Source: Gymnothorax reevesii (Eukaryota; Chordata; Actinopteri; Anguilliformes; Muraenidae). Taken from it: 64,000 bases of DNA. A program made the position numbers and the translations under genes. Below are positions 41,952 to 54,376 of this stretch, one piece after another. The notes beneath the pieces are model-generated. The model had not been told where the DNA came from and ran no database searches. It saw only the letters and a program-made list of their open reading frames with translations. The DNA lies in the NCBI GenBank assembly GCA_029721435.1, contig CM056588.1, positions 36,597,430 through 36,661,429 on the forward strand, in the 5' to 3' direction. Numbering within the stretch: the first letter of the stretch is position 1; each line of letters starts with the position of its first letter.

Positions 41952-43294
41952 GCCTGGCTCCGCCAGCCTTCGTACTTCCGCTTAATTTCATTTCGTTTCA
42001 GTACTCAGTCTGGTCACTCGGAGCTCTGCCTCGTTTACCTCGGCAGAAAGTCCGCCGGACCAACCAACGAACAGAAGGAGTGGCCAAGAGCCATGATGTA
42101 GCAGCTGCGCCGAGTTTGAAATTGTAGGGTGCGTTCGAACGCATCTGCAAGGAAGCCGGCTGCGCAAGATTCCCGAAAAATTACGCGAGAATCTTGCCAA
42201 AGATGCATGATAAGCCCTCCAAACCCCGCGATAACTGCAGCCATTGCGGGGTTTAGAGGGCTTATTGCGTAACTTAGGTGAGATTCTCGCGTAATTTTTC
42301 AGGAATCTCGCGCAGCCGGCTTCCTTGCAGACGCGCTCGAACACACCCCTAGACTCCGAAATCAACAATGGCCACGGACATGGATACACGGGAGGCCATT
42401 CGCTCTGTTGTGGGGAAAATCCTGGGGTATCAGCGACTTATAGCCACAACAAGATGAATGTTTTTTGAATGGAAATGTTGTTGTAGCGCTACTCCCTACA
42501 GATTGTCATATCTACTTAATGGCCATCATGAAATAGGCACCCTGTTCATCTCTGTGAGAGACAGCCGAACCACCTCAGCTAGCTTGTACCTTCTAGTGTT
42601 TAATTGTCCGTGAATGTCACACTATTTAAGTTAGCAGTGAACTTTTTAAAAGCAGCGTTTTTGTTCGTGTCACAAGACCTATTCGCTGTCTCAGTGTTAT
42701 GTTGTCATTATCCATGAATGAAATGGCTGTCTGAGACTGTGTTGCTATAAAGTTAGAGAGCGAGCTGGTTATGATGATAGCGCAAGTATGGTTAACGGTT
42801 CAGTTTTTGTGTCAACGCAGATATCGTCCTGATGTAAATAATGCGTTATTCTCATCGATTCTGCCATTGGTTTCGGGTCTCGTACGTTTTTTTAACAGCA
42901 ACAGTATCTGCTGGAAAAACGACAGCTCAACAGATTGTTCCTTGTAAGGAGAACGGAAGGAGCACCTTTGGTTCTTTTAAGTGAATGAGTGAAGGCTAAA
43001 ATTTGGTAGATGGGCATACATATGGCTACAGTATTAACTTTAATGTACTGATCAGTTTGTTTTCCCTGCATTCCTGGTATGAAGGACTGAGTTTACAGCA
43101 GATGTACAAGGCGGCTCAGCCGGTGCATATCATACATCATCGCCAAACGTTAGTGATTAATTTACGGGTACACCAGTGATTTTAAACTTCAGACAAGCAC
43201 CCACCCACCAGGAAGTAAACACTTGTCAATGATGACTGGCCAGACTCCGTGTACGAAGCACAGCGAAGTAGCAGAGTCTGGTTTTACCAGGCGA
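41952..43294. mobile_element. 1.34-kb DNA transposon candidate flanked by a 16-bp direct repeat
   Basis: GTAAATCTGTAGCCTG occurs at 41941-41956 and again at 43295-43310. Inside, GCCTGGCTCCGCCAG on the left resembles the complement of the right end, GCCTGGTAAAACCAG; both continue with CTTCGTAC-like sequence. The direct repeat overlaps the terminus, so the target duplication may be only the first 11 bases. No transposase was recognised. A hairpin MITE is nested at 42127-42349. Confidence 0.55.
42127..42349. mobile_element. 223-bp palindromic MITE with GGGTGCGTTCGAACGC end
   Basis: The left arm GGGTGCGTTCGAACGCATCT, GCAAGGAAGCCGGCTGCGCA and TTACGCGAGAATCTTGCC pairs with the right arm across a centre at CCCCGCGATAACTGCAGCCA/TTGCGGGG. 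It can form one nearly continuous hairpin. Overlapping minus-strand open frames are not genes. Confidence 0.8.
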
Positions 43295-44144
43295 GTAAAT
43301 CTGTAGCCTGTATCTGAATCACGTATTTGCATTTTCATACTGAGAGGGGTTACAGCGGAAGCCAGTTGGGTGCAATCACACCGACGTGCAGAGCACTGGA
43401 TTGGACTACAAGCACTGGACAGTCAGGCCTCGCAGGGCATATCTTTTCTCCAACAGAGACCAACATGCTACTGCGAGCTAACACACAGTGGTTAAATTCA
43501 AATTAATAAACCATTAAGCAAGAGAATAAAGCAGTACATGGGGGTGAAACAAATCATATCTGCTGAAATACTGTAGATGCAGTTTGGAAAACATTCAAGA
43601 ACGGACTATTGGATGTGGTCACTCGCACATCAATAATACGATTCAAAAAGGCAGTGCAACTCTTATTAGTCTTATTCATATAAAGTGGTTCAGAAAGCAT
43701 GAAGAAATACACTGGTGCCCAAAGGAAACTTAAACCATAAACACACAGGCTAAAAGCTGCCGCAGTACCCATGAGCATAATCCACCCAACAGTAAACACC
43801 TCACTGCATAAACAGGTATTTAAAGTTAAACTAAAATAATATGAGCACAAAGGCAATGCCATATGCTGACATACCATCAGTGCAGGCAAATCCTTTTTGG
43901 GCAGAAACCACTTTCATTTACACAAGAATAACAGCCACGTTAAATTAGTAATGAGTTTGTTCCAGCCGCAGTCCTTTGGCTTCGGGTTAGATCTTGTGAG
44001 TGAGATGAGCTGAAGAAGTTCACAAGAGGAAGAATCATAATGTTAAGACTTCTACTTCCTGATCCAGGACTTGATACTTTGGCTCATGTCCTTCAAAGCA
44101 GCCCGGAGATAAATGCGTTTTGCGAAGCATCCACAGTAACTGCC

Positions 44145-44370
44145 CAAACTAACTTTTATCTTGTGTTTTCCCTTAAGTATAGGTTCACAGTTATTAAAAG
44201 CCTTTTTTTCATATTGTAGGGCACAGTCACATGCATATTCTATATCGTAGGTTCCAGAGCTTTACTAAAGCTACCTCACACAGATTGAGGGAAATATTCA
44301 AACCCAGGATGCCATGTGTTTATGGCCACAGCATTACATCAAATGAAAAATATCTAGATCTTGTGCACCA
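44145..44370 (+). repeat. dispersed repeat, copy 1 (copy 2 at 57022-57270)
   Basis: Shares with the other copy AACTAACTTTTA, AAAGCCTTTTTTTCAT, GAAATATTCAAACCCA and TGGCCACAGCATTACATCAA, then AAAATATCTAGATCTT. Same orientation, roughly 80 percent similar by eye. Class unknown. Confidence 0.75.
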
Positions 44371-45096
44371 TTTTAAACACATTTCTCTGTAATTTAGCGG
44401 GAAATATTTGGGATCATTGGGAACCTTGGGATCTCCACTACAATTTAAATATGCCCAAGTTTCAGCAGATTTAAATACAGCAGCTGCATTTGATGGACCC
44501 CTATAAGGGTCCATGTGTTTTATGGGGAAAAACAGAGAAATGTGCCTGTAGCGGTTGTCGACAGACCAGCAGAGACTAGGCATGTTATAAGATAGCGATA
44601 GATGCTACAAAATTCTATATATTGTAGTTCTACAACCTGGAAGCAAGTTCACATTATTCAACATGAGGTTCCTGTACTTAATTCCTGATATGCTTTTGCA
44701 TCAAAGCATTTGTGTTTTCTATCAAATATAAGGTCGGTGGTCAGTGTAAGCAAATACAAGCATTTTGAATTAATTTCCTCAAGTTTTCTTTAACGTCATG
44801 GAAATGATTGGAGATTAGGCTTGGGGAATTGGCAGGTTGGCCAACAAAGAGGGCGCCACAAAAAATGACTCCTTATTCAACTGAACACAAGGCCATTCTC
44901 CATGATAACATAACCATAGAAAATGGAATCAAATAAAACAAGGTTAGCTGATAATAAACAGATCTACGCTGATTTGAATAGGTGTAATTGTTAATCATGG
45001 AACCAAAAAAGGCGTGAGAAAAATTATAACACTAGTTTAATGACTTTAAACCACCTCCTGAACTCCCACTGATATTTAAAAATGCTACATTTTTAA

Positions 45097-45755
45097 CCTT
45101 TTGATGCACAGAGTACATACAAATACCTTAGACCATTTGTTGGGATTTGGTGCAATATTTTGTATGTGTGTGGGGGGGGGGGCGTGCAAGTGGGCGGTCT
45201 GTCTGTCCATTATTTTGGACATTATGCTTGTGGGATGCACACTGCCATCCAGTATTTTGGACATTCTGCACGCGGAGTGAGAGAAATAATGTGAATTTGA
45301 AGAAACCTGGTCATTGATATGCATGATGATCTATCTGTATTCTGGACATTGCTTATTTGAGCTATTTACTCGCCATGCATAATGTCCAATATTTTTGATA
45401 GAGCATAGACTCAGATGTATTCCAACTAATAGACATTACATAGGTTATGTGTTTTCAGTTTGTGCTATATAATGCATTTCCATCGCCCAACAGAAAAAAG
45501 TCTGATCAAAACTTGAGCAATATAAGACTATTTCTATTACTATTACTTTAGTCAACTTACCTCTCAACTTGTGGATGCCGCCATTGTGACTGTTTGTGGT
45601 AAATCATGTGACTAATCAGAAAGACACGTATTGGGGAAATTATTATCTGAAAATGTCCAGTAAAATGCACATTTTGTGTTTTCAGAGTATCTATGAGCCA
45701 AGAGAAAATAAACCCCACTTAATTTATGTCCAATAGGACAACATGCTATAAAGGG
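45097..45755. mobile_element. possible TTAA-flanked element (piggyBac-like)
   Basis: TTAA at 45093-45096 and 45756-45759. The left end is CCTTTTGATGCACAGAGTAC and the complement of the right end is CCCTTTATAGCATGTTGTCC; similarity is limited to about 7 bases. Internal repeats of TTTTGGACATTATGCTTGTG and TTGGACATTCTGCA are present. A third similar end lies at 41856 (TTAACCCTTTATTGGGC). Confidence 0.4.
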
Positions 45756-46909
45756 TTAATGAAGTAACAGATATCAACTTCTTTTCAAAGGCTTAAAATG
45801 GGGGATCCAGTATCAGTAGGTCTGAGTGATTTCCTGTCCAACAGCAGGTAAATTAGGCCTTGAGAATTAAGTTTGCGTGATAACTTGTGTAGAACACAAT
45901 ACACAACTTTTCTCACTACTCATCGCCACAATGCAACCAGCATTTTTTGTTAGTAACATTTCTTTACACACAACACTTGGCTACTGACATCATAGAGCAC
46001 ATACACACGTGTTATCATTGCATTTCAATCGCATAACACCCCTCATGTACAGTATGTTTTAAGATAATTTATTCTTCACTGAGATAAAGAGTAAGTGATA
46101 CCTCGCATTAATATCACACTATCTCCGGTTAGCACCCGCTTGCAGCCAAGGAGTCGTGACAGTTTCGCGGCCGGTCCTCGAGGCCGCGCTACGTAAACCT
46201 GCAGTCACACCGCGGTGCCCCAATTACCCGGAGGAATCAGATATCGCTGTAGAACAGATAGTCAGTAATTACAGTCCTTCTTCGGCTGGCATACCAAGCA
46301 GATGGAGTCATTAAATGGCACCCGCCCTTCCGGAGATGGCAGTGCTCTCCGCGCGCAGTAATTAAAGCCAGGTTCGGCGACAGTCCTCAGGTTTCGTTTT
46401 ATTTTCCCTCTTTTGCTAAGTTCGCAAGAGGAAATGAAAGTGCAAAGGATAGTGGAGATATCTTCCAGGGTTAGCGCAGGCTAACTATCCCCCTAAGTGT
46501 TTGGACCTGCGGAGGTCCAGCAGGCCTTGTGGTCCAAAGGTGACTCGTACCATCTGGGGTGACCATTTTCGCCAGTGAGGGGTAGAGATGGGCACAGAGG
46601 GAGAAGGAGCAATGAGATTAGATTTAAGAGACACCATAATGAAGGAACGGTGGCCCTACACACATGCTTATAAATCAGCCTCTTGATTTCTGACCCCCTG
46701 AAACACAGCCAGCCACACTGGGGAAAACAATTGACTTCTTAGAGACAGTAACTACCATTACAAACTAACTGCACATCAAAATACGAGATATTTATTAATA
46801 CAAGGAATGCAGCATCAACTTTACTCGTAGAGTAGTTTAATGCTCTTAACTGGCTATAAACACACAGATGTTCTTAATGAGCAACAAGAAAGAACAAACC
46901 TGACTGCAA

Positions 46910-47225
46910 AACCACCAACAACCAGTTCATATGATTCAGACGATGTTAAACCACCTAACAATCAGTTCATATGATTCAGAAGATATTTAAACCACCGAAC
47001 AACCAGTTCATGTGATTCAGAAGATATTTCCGAGCAACCAGCTCATGTGATTCAGAAGATGTTAAATCACCTAACAACCAGCTCATGTGATTCAGAAGAT
47101 ATTTAAACCACCGAGCAACCAGCTCATGTGATTCAGAAGATGTTAAATCACCCAACAACCAGCTCATGTGATTCAGATGTTAAATCACCTAACAACCACT
47201 TCATATGATTCAGAAGATGTTACAA
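46910..47225. repeat. about 41-bp minisatellite, 7-8 copies
   Basis: Unit near CAACCAGCTCATGTGATTCA then GAAGATRTTAAACCACCGA; one copy (about 47028) is shortened. Frames open through it on the minus strand are repeat artefacts. Confidence 0.9.
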
Positions 47226-49162
47226 TTTTTTTTTCTAGCAAGGATGTGATGCTGCCACAGCATTGATTAATTATTCTCAACACGTGTGCTCATTGTGACC
47301 AAACCCAACTTTTTTTTTTAATGTGCAAAAATCAGGATACTGAGTTTTGAATAATTGCGATCCCTGAATGAGTCCCATAACTGATGAGGATAAATATTTA
47401 AGAATTAAAAAAATAAATGTATATAAAACCACAACATAAAACACATTCCTAAGGGAGAAAGACAAAACCTATATCCCACATTATTAAAGCCAGCTCTCAT
47501 TTTACTAATTGCAGCAAAATGAGAAATAAGAGTAATTTGTCGCTTGGATCCTATGCGATCTCATGAAATTCCCATTTTATATTTTATTAGCTTGTTTACG
47601 GAGGTAAACAAACCTCACAAAGAGCAGCACAGCTCTCCCATGGTGCTCTTGTGCCCATTTGCCCATTAGCATAATGGAGTTGTGAAAGCCAGGAGAATAG
47701 AACTGCTGTAAATTGGTTGTGTTTCTGTGGTAACACCTGCCAAAAAGCAGTAGCAGTGAGCATGTAGGGACGCAAGCACAGCTGCCTTCAGATCACCAAG
47801 ATGAGCACCGAGGATTACAACTGAAAAGACGATGGAAATTTGTCTTCCTCCAAAATGGACTCCAGTAAATCAATTTTACTGCTACACGCCAGGCAGACGA
47901 GCCCAGTGCCAAAAAAACATCATAAAACCTTACATTTATATTCAGATCTGCGCAAATTAGATGCTCATGAATCCAGAAACACAACAATTTAACTAAATAT
48001 TACAGCTTGACAGGTGCCATTTGTGCACCAGAGCAGAAATTAGATAAAAGGATGCCTTAATCAACATTAAGCTAGCTCTGTTTACTCGCAGCAGCAGTGT
48101 TGGGTGCCATTTTGAACACTGTTTTGAAGCCTGCCATCAGCTCCCTAAGTGGTTCCTGTCGCCCAATAGGAAGGCTCAGTTCACTGAGACCTAACATGCT
48201 AATTACAGTGATGACAAACGGCTCACATTTTGCATGTTTTCACCCGCCGGAGTCATTAACCACAGTGGGAAGTCAGGAATGACTCACAGCGGTGTCTGTG
48301 TTTCATGATTACAGCCAATGAGGGCGAGAGCGTGCCATGGTCTCTTTATGACATCGCAACAATGTAGAACACAGTGACAGGGAAATTCTATCTCACCATA
48401 GATCAGCCCCCTCAGCTGGGACGAAGGCCGCAATATTTCATACAAAAGCACAGAGCTCCCACGTCCCTGACTGGAGGAAAAATGAGTTTGGGGGTAAGTG
48501 AGGCCCCGTCCTAACAGTCAGCATTGTTCCACTTCCTGTAGCAATTTGTAAAGGGGTAGTGGCACATTGTAGAATAAACAACAGAAGAAGAAAAAAAAAA
48601 CCCACATTCGAAAAAGATAAAGGCCATAACAAACAATCCAGATGTGCCAAAGTGTTACCGCACCACACAGACACTCACAGCCTGACCTACTGGAATATGA
48701 ATGTGCTGGTCTCCACAGACCACAGTGAAGCAGGTCATTGTGGGAACACTTTTTCAGAGCCTTCGTGAGCTGAAGAAGTGTGAGGAGTCAGCCCCTGATC
48801 CCCTAAGCACAGATTAGTCTTCAGTTTGCCACACGTGTGACAAGACACCATTTATCTCCAATTACCTGAGCTCACACAGTCCTGGGGATTGCTTTCGCTC
48901 AGCACAGAAACGTTCCCAACTTTTTGGCCAGCGAGTAAATCTATTCCTCCTTCATAGCTGCTTTACTTTGTCATGCAAATATTTCACCTCTCACAGGGAA
49001 TGCAGATCTTTTTATTTCATTTTTTTTTTAATTGCATGTCTCAGTCTTCATTTCCGGAGGTGCTGTCCAAAGCCTGAAAATCACAGTTAGTTTTTGGAAG
49101 TAAATGAATGTGTGGGAAAAAAAATAGCCATTTCAGGTATAAATATTTGGAACATACATATA

Positions 49163-49976
49163 GTGTTAGGTCCATATTTGGACATTCAGAACGTTATTAC
49201 TATTTTATTTGTCAACCGTGGATCATTAGATGTTTTGTTTCACTTTGAGGGTGAACACATCAAAAATTGGGCGCATGGTGTAGGCATTATTAAGTGGTCC
49301 TCCCTTTTTAAGAGACTAAAAATATTTAGACTGTTGAAAGCTCAGGTCTTCCTTGGCCAGGTGTGTTTTATTCCCTAATAATTTTAGTAAACAGCGATCA
49401 AATACAAGGTATTCAGTTGATTTCGAGAGTTACATTTTCATTTGGAGTCTGTTACTGTTAACTCTCAATGTGAAATCTCAAGAGCTGTCAGGGGCAGTGA
49501 AGAAAGCCATTATTAGACTGCAAATCACATCAAACTCTCCAGACTAAAAGAAAAACCATTAAGTGTGGCAAACTGAACCTTTTGGTATATTCTTGAAACA
49601 AGGGAAGGCACTGCTGAGTTCAGGAATATAAAAAGGCCAGGAAGACCATGGATAACAACTGCAGTCGATGACATAAGAATTCCTTCCCTGGATCAGAAAA
49701 ACCCCATCATGACAGCTGACCAGATCAAGGACACTCGCTAGGAAGTAGGCGCATTTTGGGCCCTTAAAACTGAGGGCTCTGTGCATAAAATGGGGGTAAT
49801 TAATCCATCGTTCAGGCTTTAGTTTTGGAAGGAAAAAAAAACTCATAAATTGACATTGAGTGTCTGCACTTGAAGTGTTCTCTATCTTAATTGTTTCTCT
49901 TTGTATCCATTGTGGTGGAACACAAGACTAAAACATGGAAGTTGTGGCTCTGTCCAAATATTTATGAACCTAACTG
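49163..49976. mobile_element. Tc1-type transposon relic, 0.8 kb
   Basis: TA at 49161-49162 and 49977-49978. The left end is GTGTTAGGTCCATATTTGGA and the complement of the right end is CAGTTAGGTTCATAAATATT then TGGACA. Internally deleted: AGCCATTATTAGACTGCAAA and CCAGGAAGACCATGGATAAC fall in the region of a Tc1 transposase N-terminal part, but frames are broken. Confidence 0.8.
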
Positions 49977-50727
49977 TACATACAAACAAATACTTAGAAG
50001 CTTATGTAATTGGGGTCTCTGTCCATCATAAACAAAAGGAACAAGCCAGTGTTTACTAGTTGTATCCCACCAAACGCAATGTTACGAATCAAACAACCCC
50101 CCCAAAAAAACATAAGAAAGCATATGCGTAAAAAACAATCACACATTTGTTGGGCAGGGTTAAGGATAAGGAGAGGACATTGTTTTCATAGAAAAAAAAT
50201 TGCTGTAAAAATATTCAATTCCACAGGCTCTGCAGCCAGGAAACGATGTACTTTCAGAAAAGAAAAAAAAAAAAAAAATCAGTAAAAAGAAATAAAAATA
50301 CTTCTCAAAGCCCTCCAAACATTCCTTTAATCACAAAATGGAAACATCCCTGTTTCTACATCGCCGACAGTGAGCAGGCAAATCGGGGATTGGGATTTAC
50401 GGCCGTTAGATATGCAGGAGGGGCCCGCGGTGCTATGAAAGTTGCTGAAACATCAGAACACCAGTCGAAGGAAGGCACATCTCAGACGAAGCTGCAACCC
50501 CGTCTAATGCAGACAAGCTCACAGTAAGCCTGCTTAATGCACTCCAGTGTACAGCAGCGGAAGGTCCCGGAGTCGCACGCATCTCCGCAGCACAGCCTCA
50601 TTCCTGAGGCCGATCACGAGCAGCTAACCCGACAGTGTCATAACAGAACTTGTTTGGGGAAAAAAAACAGAAAGTATACAATGCAAAAGTTTCTTCACCA
50701 ACGGTTACTGTAACATGTAATTAAGGA

Positions 50728-51165
50728 GAGCGTGGGTAAGAGTGAGGCACTGACGACTCACAGCAAGAAGGGTGTGGGTTCGAATCCAGCATGAGAGTTA
50801 GCACATTCTTCCTTGTGTTTGCCTGGACTTTTTCTGGGCACAAGCCAAAGACATTCCTGCCAGGCTAATAGGAGACTCTAAATCAGGGCTATTCAACCGT
50901 GTCCAGAAAGGGCCGGTGTGGGTACTGGCTTTCATTCCAACCAAGCAGTTACACACCTGACACCACTAATCAACCCTAGGAGTCTTTGCTAATGAGCTTG
51001 ATTAGTAGTATCAGGTGTGTCAGTGCTTGGTTGGAATGAAAGCCTGCACCCACACCGGCCCTTGAAGGATAATATTGAGTAGCCCTGCTCTAAATTGTCC
51101 GTAGGTATGAATGTGTGTGAGCTGTGAAATAAATGGGCAAACTACCGAGGGTGTGTTCCTGACAA
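50728..51165 (+). mobile_element. tRNA-headed SINE-like repeat, split by a MITE
   Basis: The first part has CTCACAGCAAGAAGGGTGTG and box B-like GGGTTCGAATCCAGC, then TTTGCCTGGACTTTTTCTGG, and ends GCTAATAGGAGACTCTAAAT. It resumes after the MITE with CTCTAAATTGTCCGTAGGTA and TGAATGTGTGTGAGCTGTGA. Removing the MITE and one copy of CTCTAAAT restores the continuous repeat. Confidence 0.85.
50884..51087. mobile_element. 204-bp hAT-type MITE with exact 8-bp target duplication
   Basis: CTCTAAAT is present at 50876-50883 and 51088-51095. The left end CAGGGCTATTCAACCGTGTC pairs with the complement of the right end, CAGGGCTACTCAATATTATC. The halves GGCTTTCATTCCAACCAAGC and GCTTGGTTGGAATGAAAGCC are perfect complements, so the element folds as one long hairpin. 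Confidence 0.92.
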
Positions 51166-52074
51166 ACTATGACGAGGCTGATTGATGGTCTATATAAACT
51201 CCTCTGTTCTGTTGTCTCGCTGTTTTGATGACCTTGTTCTATGTACTTACTGTAAGTAATTTTGAATAAAAGTGTTTGCCAAAAATAAATGTAATGGGGA
51301 AAAAGTAGTCCAGCAGTCTCAAACGTGACCAACAAGTGAACACTGCCCACCTACCCATTTCATACACATAAAAAAACAAATAATAACACGTATCAAGATA
51401 CAACTCAACTCAGAGCACTGACTGCTATGCCTCCATCTGCCAAAGCTTCATACACCCTAAATATTGATCTTCAGCCCCCTCATACAACTGACCTTAAGTG
51501 ACCATAACATTGGACCTCCAAAACCTAATCACTTCAGTTACCCTCTGTGGGGAGTCAATGGATTTGGTGAAAATCCGTCCTCTTCTTCAGCAGATATAGC
51601 CAGGACAAGATATTTGGGATGGCCACTGTTATGGACACACGCATCCGGAAAGCTTTGTGCCTCAAATAGCCTACACTGTGTATGGCAGAGACACAAGAAA
51701 TGTATATTCAAACACAAGTAATGACGGTACTGAGAATACTGAGAGGCCATGACAGCATACAGCTTTTAAAAGTAAACCACTCCAGCCCCACAGTGAACAG
51801 ATAAACATTCAGGGGATCAAACAAACCAAATCATTTTGAAAACCAATGAAGAAAAATTCAATATTTAAGTTGAGAGTCTCTTCAGTATTTTCATGTTTGG
51901 AGAACATACGGCCTTATCAACACTGAAAAGGATGATGGTGGACATACAAAATTGTTCAAAGCAAACTCTTTCTATTCTGCTCTGATGCGTGGGGGTTCAG
52001 ACTCCAATCCTTAGTGCATTATAGGTTCAGGTTGTGTGTGTGAGTGTGTGTGTGTCGGGTGGGGTGGGGGGTGC

Positions 52075-52310
52075 TTTTATGACTGTATTGTAGCTGAGGG
52101 GGTGGCTCCTATAGCTGAGGACATTTTGGGTGGTCCTCACAAAGGATTACTGAGGAATATGGCTAATTGGATAAAGTTAGGGTTATGATTACAGTTAGGG
52201 TTGGGTTAAGATTGGACTTCGGTTTTTTCCTAATTTAGTCACAGTTAGGGTACCAATAAGGCTGCTCTGAATGAATGCAATTCAATATAATGTTCTCACA
52301 AGTGTAGTTA
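52075..52310. repeat. dispersed repeat with TTAGGG-like core, second copy
   Basis: GAGGACATTTTGGGTGGTCC opens it and GTTCTCACAAGTGTAGTTAC closes it; the centre has GTTAGGGTTATGATTACAGT. It is similar in plan to 17570-17770. Confidence 0.5.
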
Positions 52311-52685
52311 CATGAAGAAGTGTGCGCACAGGTGTATATGGAAGAGAAAACGAGTGCGAGAGTAAGGATGGTAGATGGGGAGCTAGAAAAAGGGAATAAA
52401 AAAGGAGAATGGAGATGGAAGGCAGTATGCAGTATATACTTTGTTTTGCGTAGACGGGCTGCACAGTGTCTCCCAGAAGTCTCATTGATTAAAATGGACT
52501 GAAGAACACAATCGGGCCTGGGGGGGTCAGTATGTGATTAACCTCTACGTTTCAACTTTTAATCAGTTCCTGACCTCTATCAGTTAAGACAAGGCACCCC
52601 GGCCAGCGCCCATGCTGAGGAGCCAGTAATGAGTTTGGGCTGTAATGGCTGCATTTCCCGACGGGGGACACGGCTCAAGGTTGAC

Positions 52686-53009
52686 AGGAGAGAGAGGGCG
52701 AGATAAAGGGAAAGAAAGGGAGAGAGAGGGTTGGAGAGGAAGCACAGAGCGGAGATACACGGTCACAGAAAGAGGGAAAGGTATAAATGCATACGTACAT
52801 ATGTACACAATATTGTATGAATACAGTAGCACATGTATACAGAGAGAGAGAGCGTGTGAGATGTAGGTCAGAGAGAGGTCAAACAGCCATACAGCCAGAG
52901 AGAGGGAGAGACGGACAGATAAGGGGAGAGATTGAGATAAGGAGAGAGAAAGAGAGAGATGGAGAGAAATAGGGAGGGAGTGATGGGGGGGCAGGCAGAG
53001 AGAGGGAGG

Positions 53010-53042
<33 letters not shown>
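52686..53042. repeat. GA-rich tract
   Basis: Runs of GAGA and GGGAGAGA with a pure (GA)n run at 53011-53040. Open frames of Glu/Arg are artefacts. Confidence 0.9.
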
Positions 53043-53043
<1 letters not shown>

Positions 53044-53375
53044 CTCAGGGGGAATTACGGTCACAGAGCACTAACACAGGCAGCTGCAGATACGACAAAA
53101 CACAGCAACACAGGGTCACTGCGATAGTCGGTAACGCAATAGTCACAATAGCAACTGTAGCGGCACGTCAGGGTGCACATTTTGAAAGATTAGTTTGTGC
53201 TCTCCCAAACAGACAGAGGACACTGCAGAACTGGGACAGGCCCAGATTTATGATTGCGCATAACAGATCTACCTGTCCCATCGGGGATAAAGAGAAATGG
53301 GATGAAATGTTTCTCAGAAAAATGCAGAGGGGGTCTATGTAAATCTACAGAGGTCATTTCTCAGCCAGTGTACCA

Positions 53376-53460
53376 GCAAACTTCATTTCCCACAGTGCTA
53401 TCCGAAGCCCTAAAATCACAGTAGGGAGTTTTTGGAAGCAAATGAATGTGTGGAAAACTG
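53376..53460 (+). repeat. dispersed repeat fragment, copy 2 (copy 1 at 49041-49120)
   Basis: CTTCATTTCCCACAGTGCTA, then CCGAAGCCCTAAAATCACAG and GTTTTTGGAAGCAAATGAAT match 49041-49120 in order and orientation. Class unknown. Confidence 0.7.
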
Positions 53461-54289
53461 GCAGCCTTGCTCTAATTTTGGGACAACATCTTTATGACAG
53501 CAATAATGGCAAAATTGACTTATGGCGCATGCCGGGACATGGCCCTCGCACACATTCAATCAACCTGAATAAATGAATTCACTGCCAATCCCAGAGAGAG
53601 GTAGGGTGTCAATCAATCATCAGCTGTGACATGGTAAACACCCGACATAAAATGGATTCCCGGAAAAATTCTTGGCAGGATCTGAAGGATGGACAGGGCA
53701 GATCTCCCTTATGTGCTAACAGACACAGAGCAGAGCTCAGAAGCCCACAACACTTGCGAGAGAAATTACCGCAGACTAAACTTCGACGTGTCACAGCATA
53801 CCAGCAGGGCCCCATTTACGACAGCTGAAACTGCACTGCACTGCGGTCCTCTTCACGGCCCAATTCAGAAGGAGGAGAGGAGTCCTCTCCTTTCAGATCC
53901 CTGACCTGAGAAGTTACAGCGATGGGATGTACTATTCTGCTGTTCAATAGTAACTGGCCCACAGAGAGCAGAGAATCCAGGAGATGTTATAGCATCTGGA
54001 TTCCATTCTTGTCTTTAATCACGTGAAGTAGATGCTGGGTTACTTACGGACATATTTTATGATTCTCATTCAATGCCTCAAACTGAAATCATAGAACACA
54101 AGACATACATCATAAAATGTAGTATACCACACATATACACAATTAGGAAGACTCCAGTGCCCCTGACCGAGGCTCTGGTTTCAGAACTACAATCGGTCAC
54201 CAGGTGCTGCACTTTGGCTGCCCACTGCTCCTAAGTAACTTGGATTGGTCCAAGGTAGAAGATAAATTACCCCATAAGTTTCAATAAAG

Positions 54290-54376
54290 TATATCGAGGG
54301 CTGACGCCAATTAACAGTTATGTCCAGATGTATTACATTGGACATAACTGTTTATTGCAGTCAGCCCTCGATATCT
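54290..54376. mobile_element. short palindromic MITE
   Basis: TATCGAGGGCTGACGCCAAT and the complement of its right arm, TATCGAGGGCTGACTGCAAT, are followed by AACAGTTATGTCCA on both sides with a short loop (GATGTATTACAT). It is only about 85 bp, almost a perfect hairpin. Confidence 0.75.

Noticed and set aside
41856..45759. A single 3.9-kb piggyBac element between TTAACCCTTTATTGG and ATAAAGGGTTAA
   Set aside because: End similarity is limited to TTAACCCTTTAT; the interior holds unrelated elements with their own boundaries. A smaller candidate (45097-45755) was kept at low confidence.
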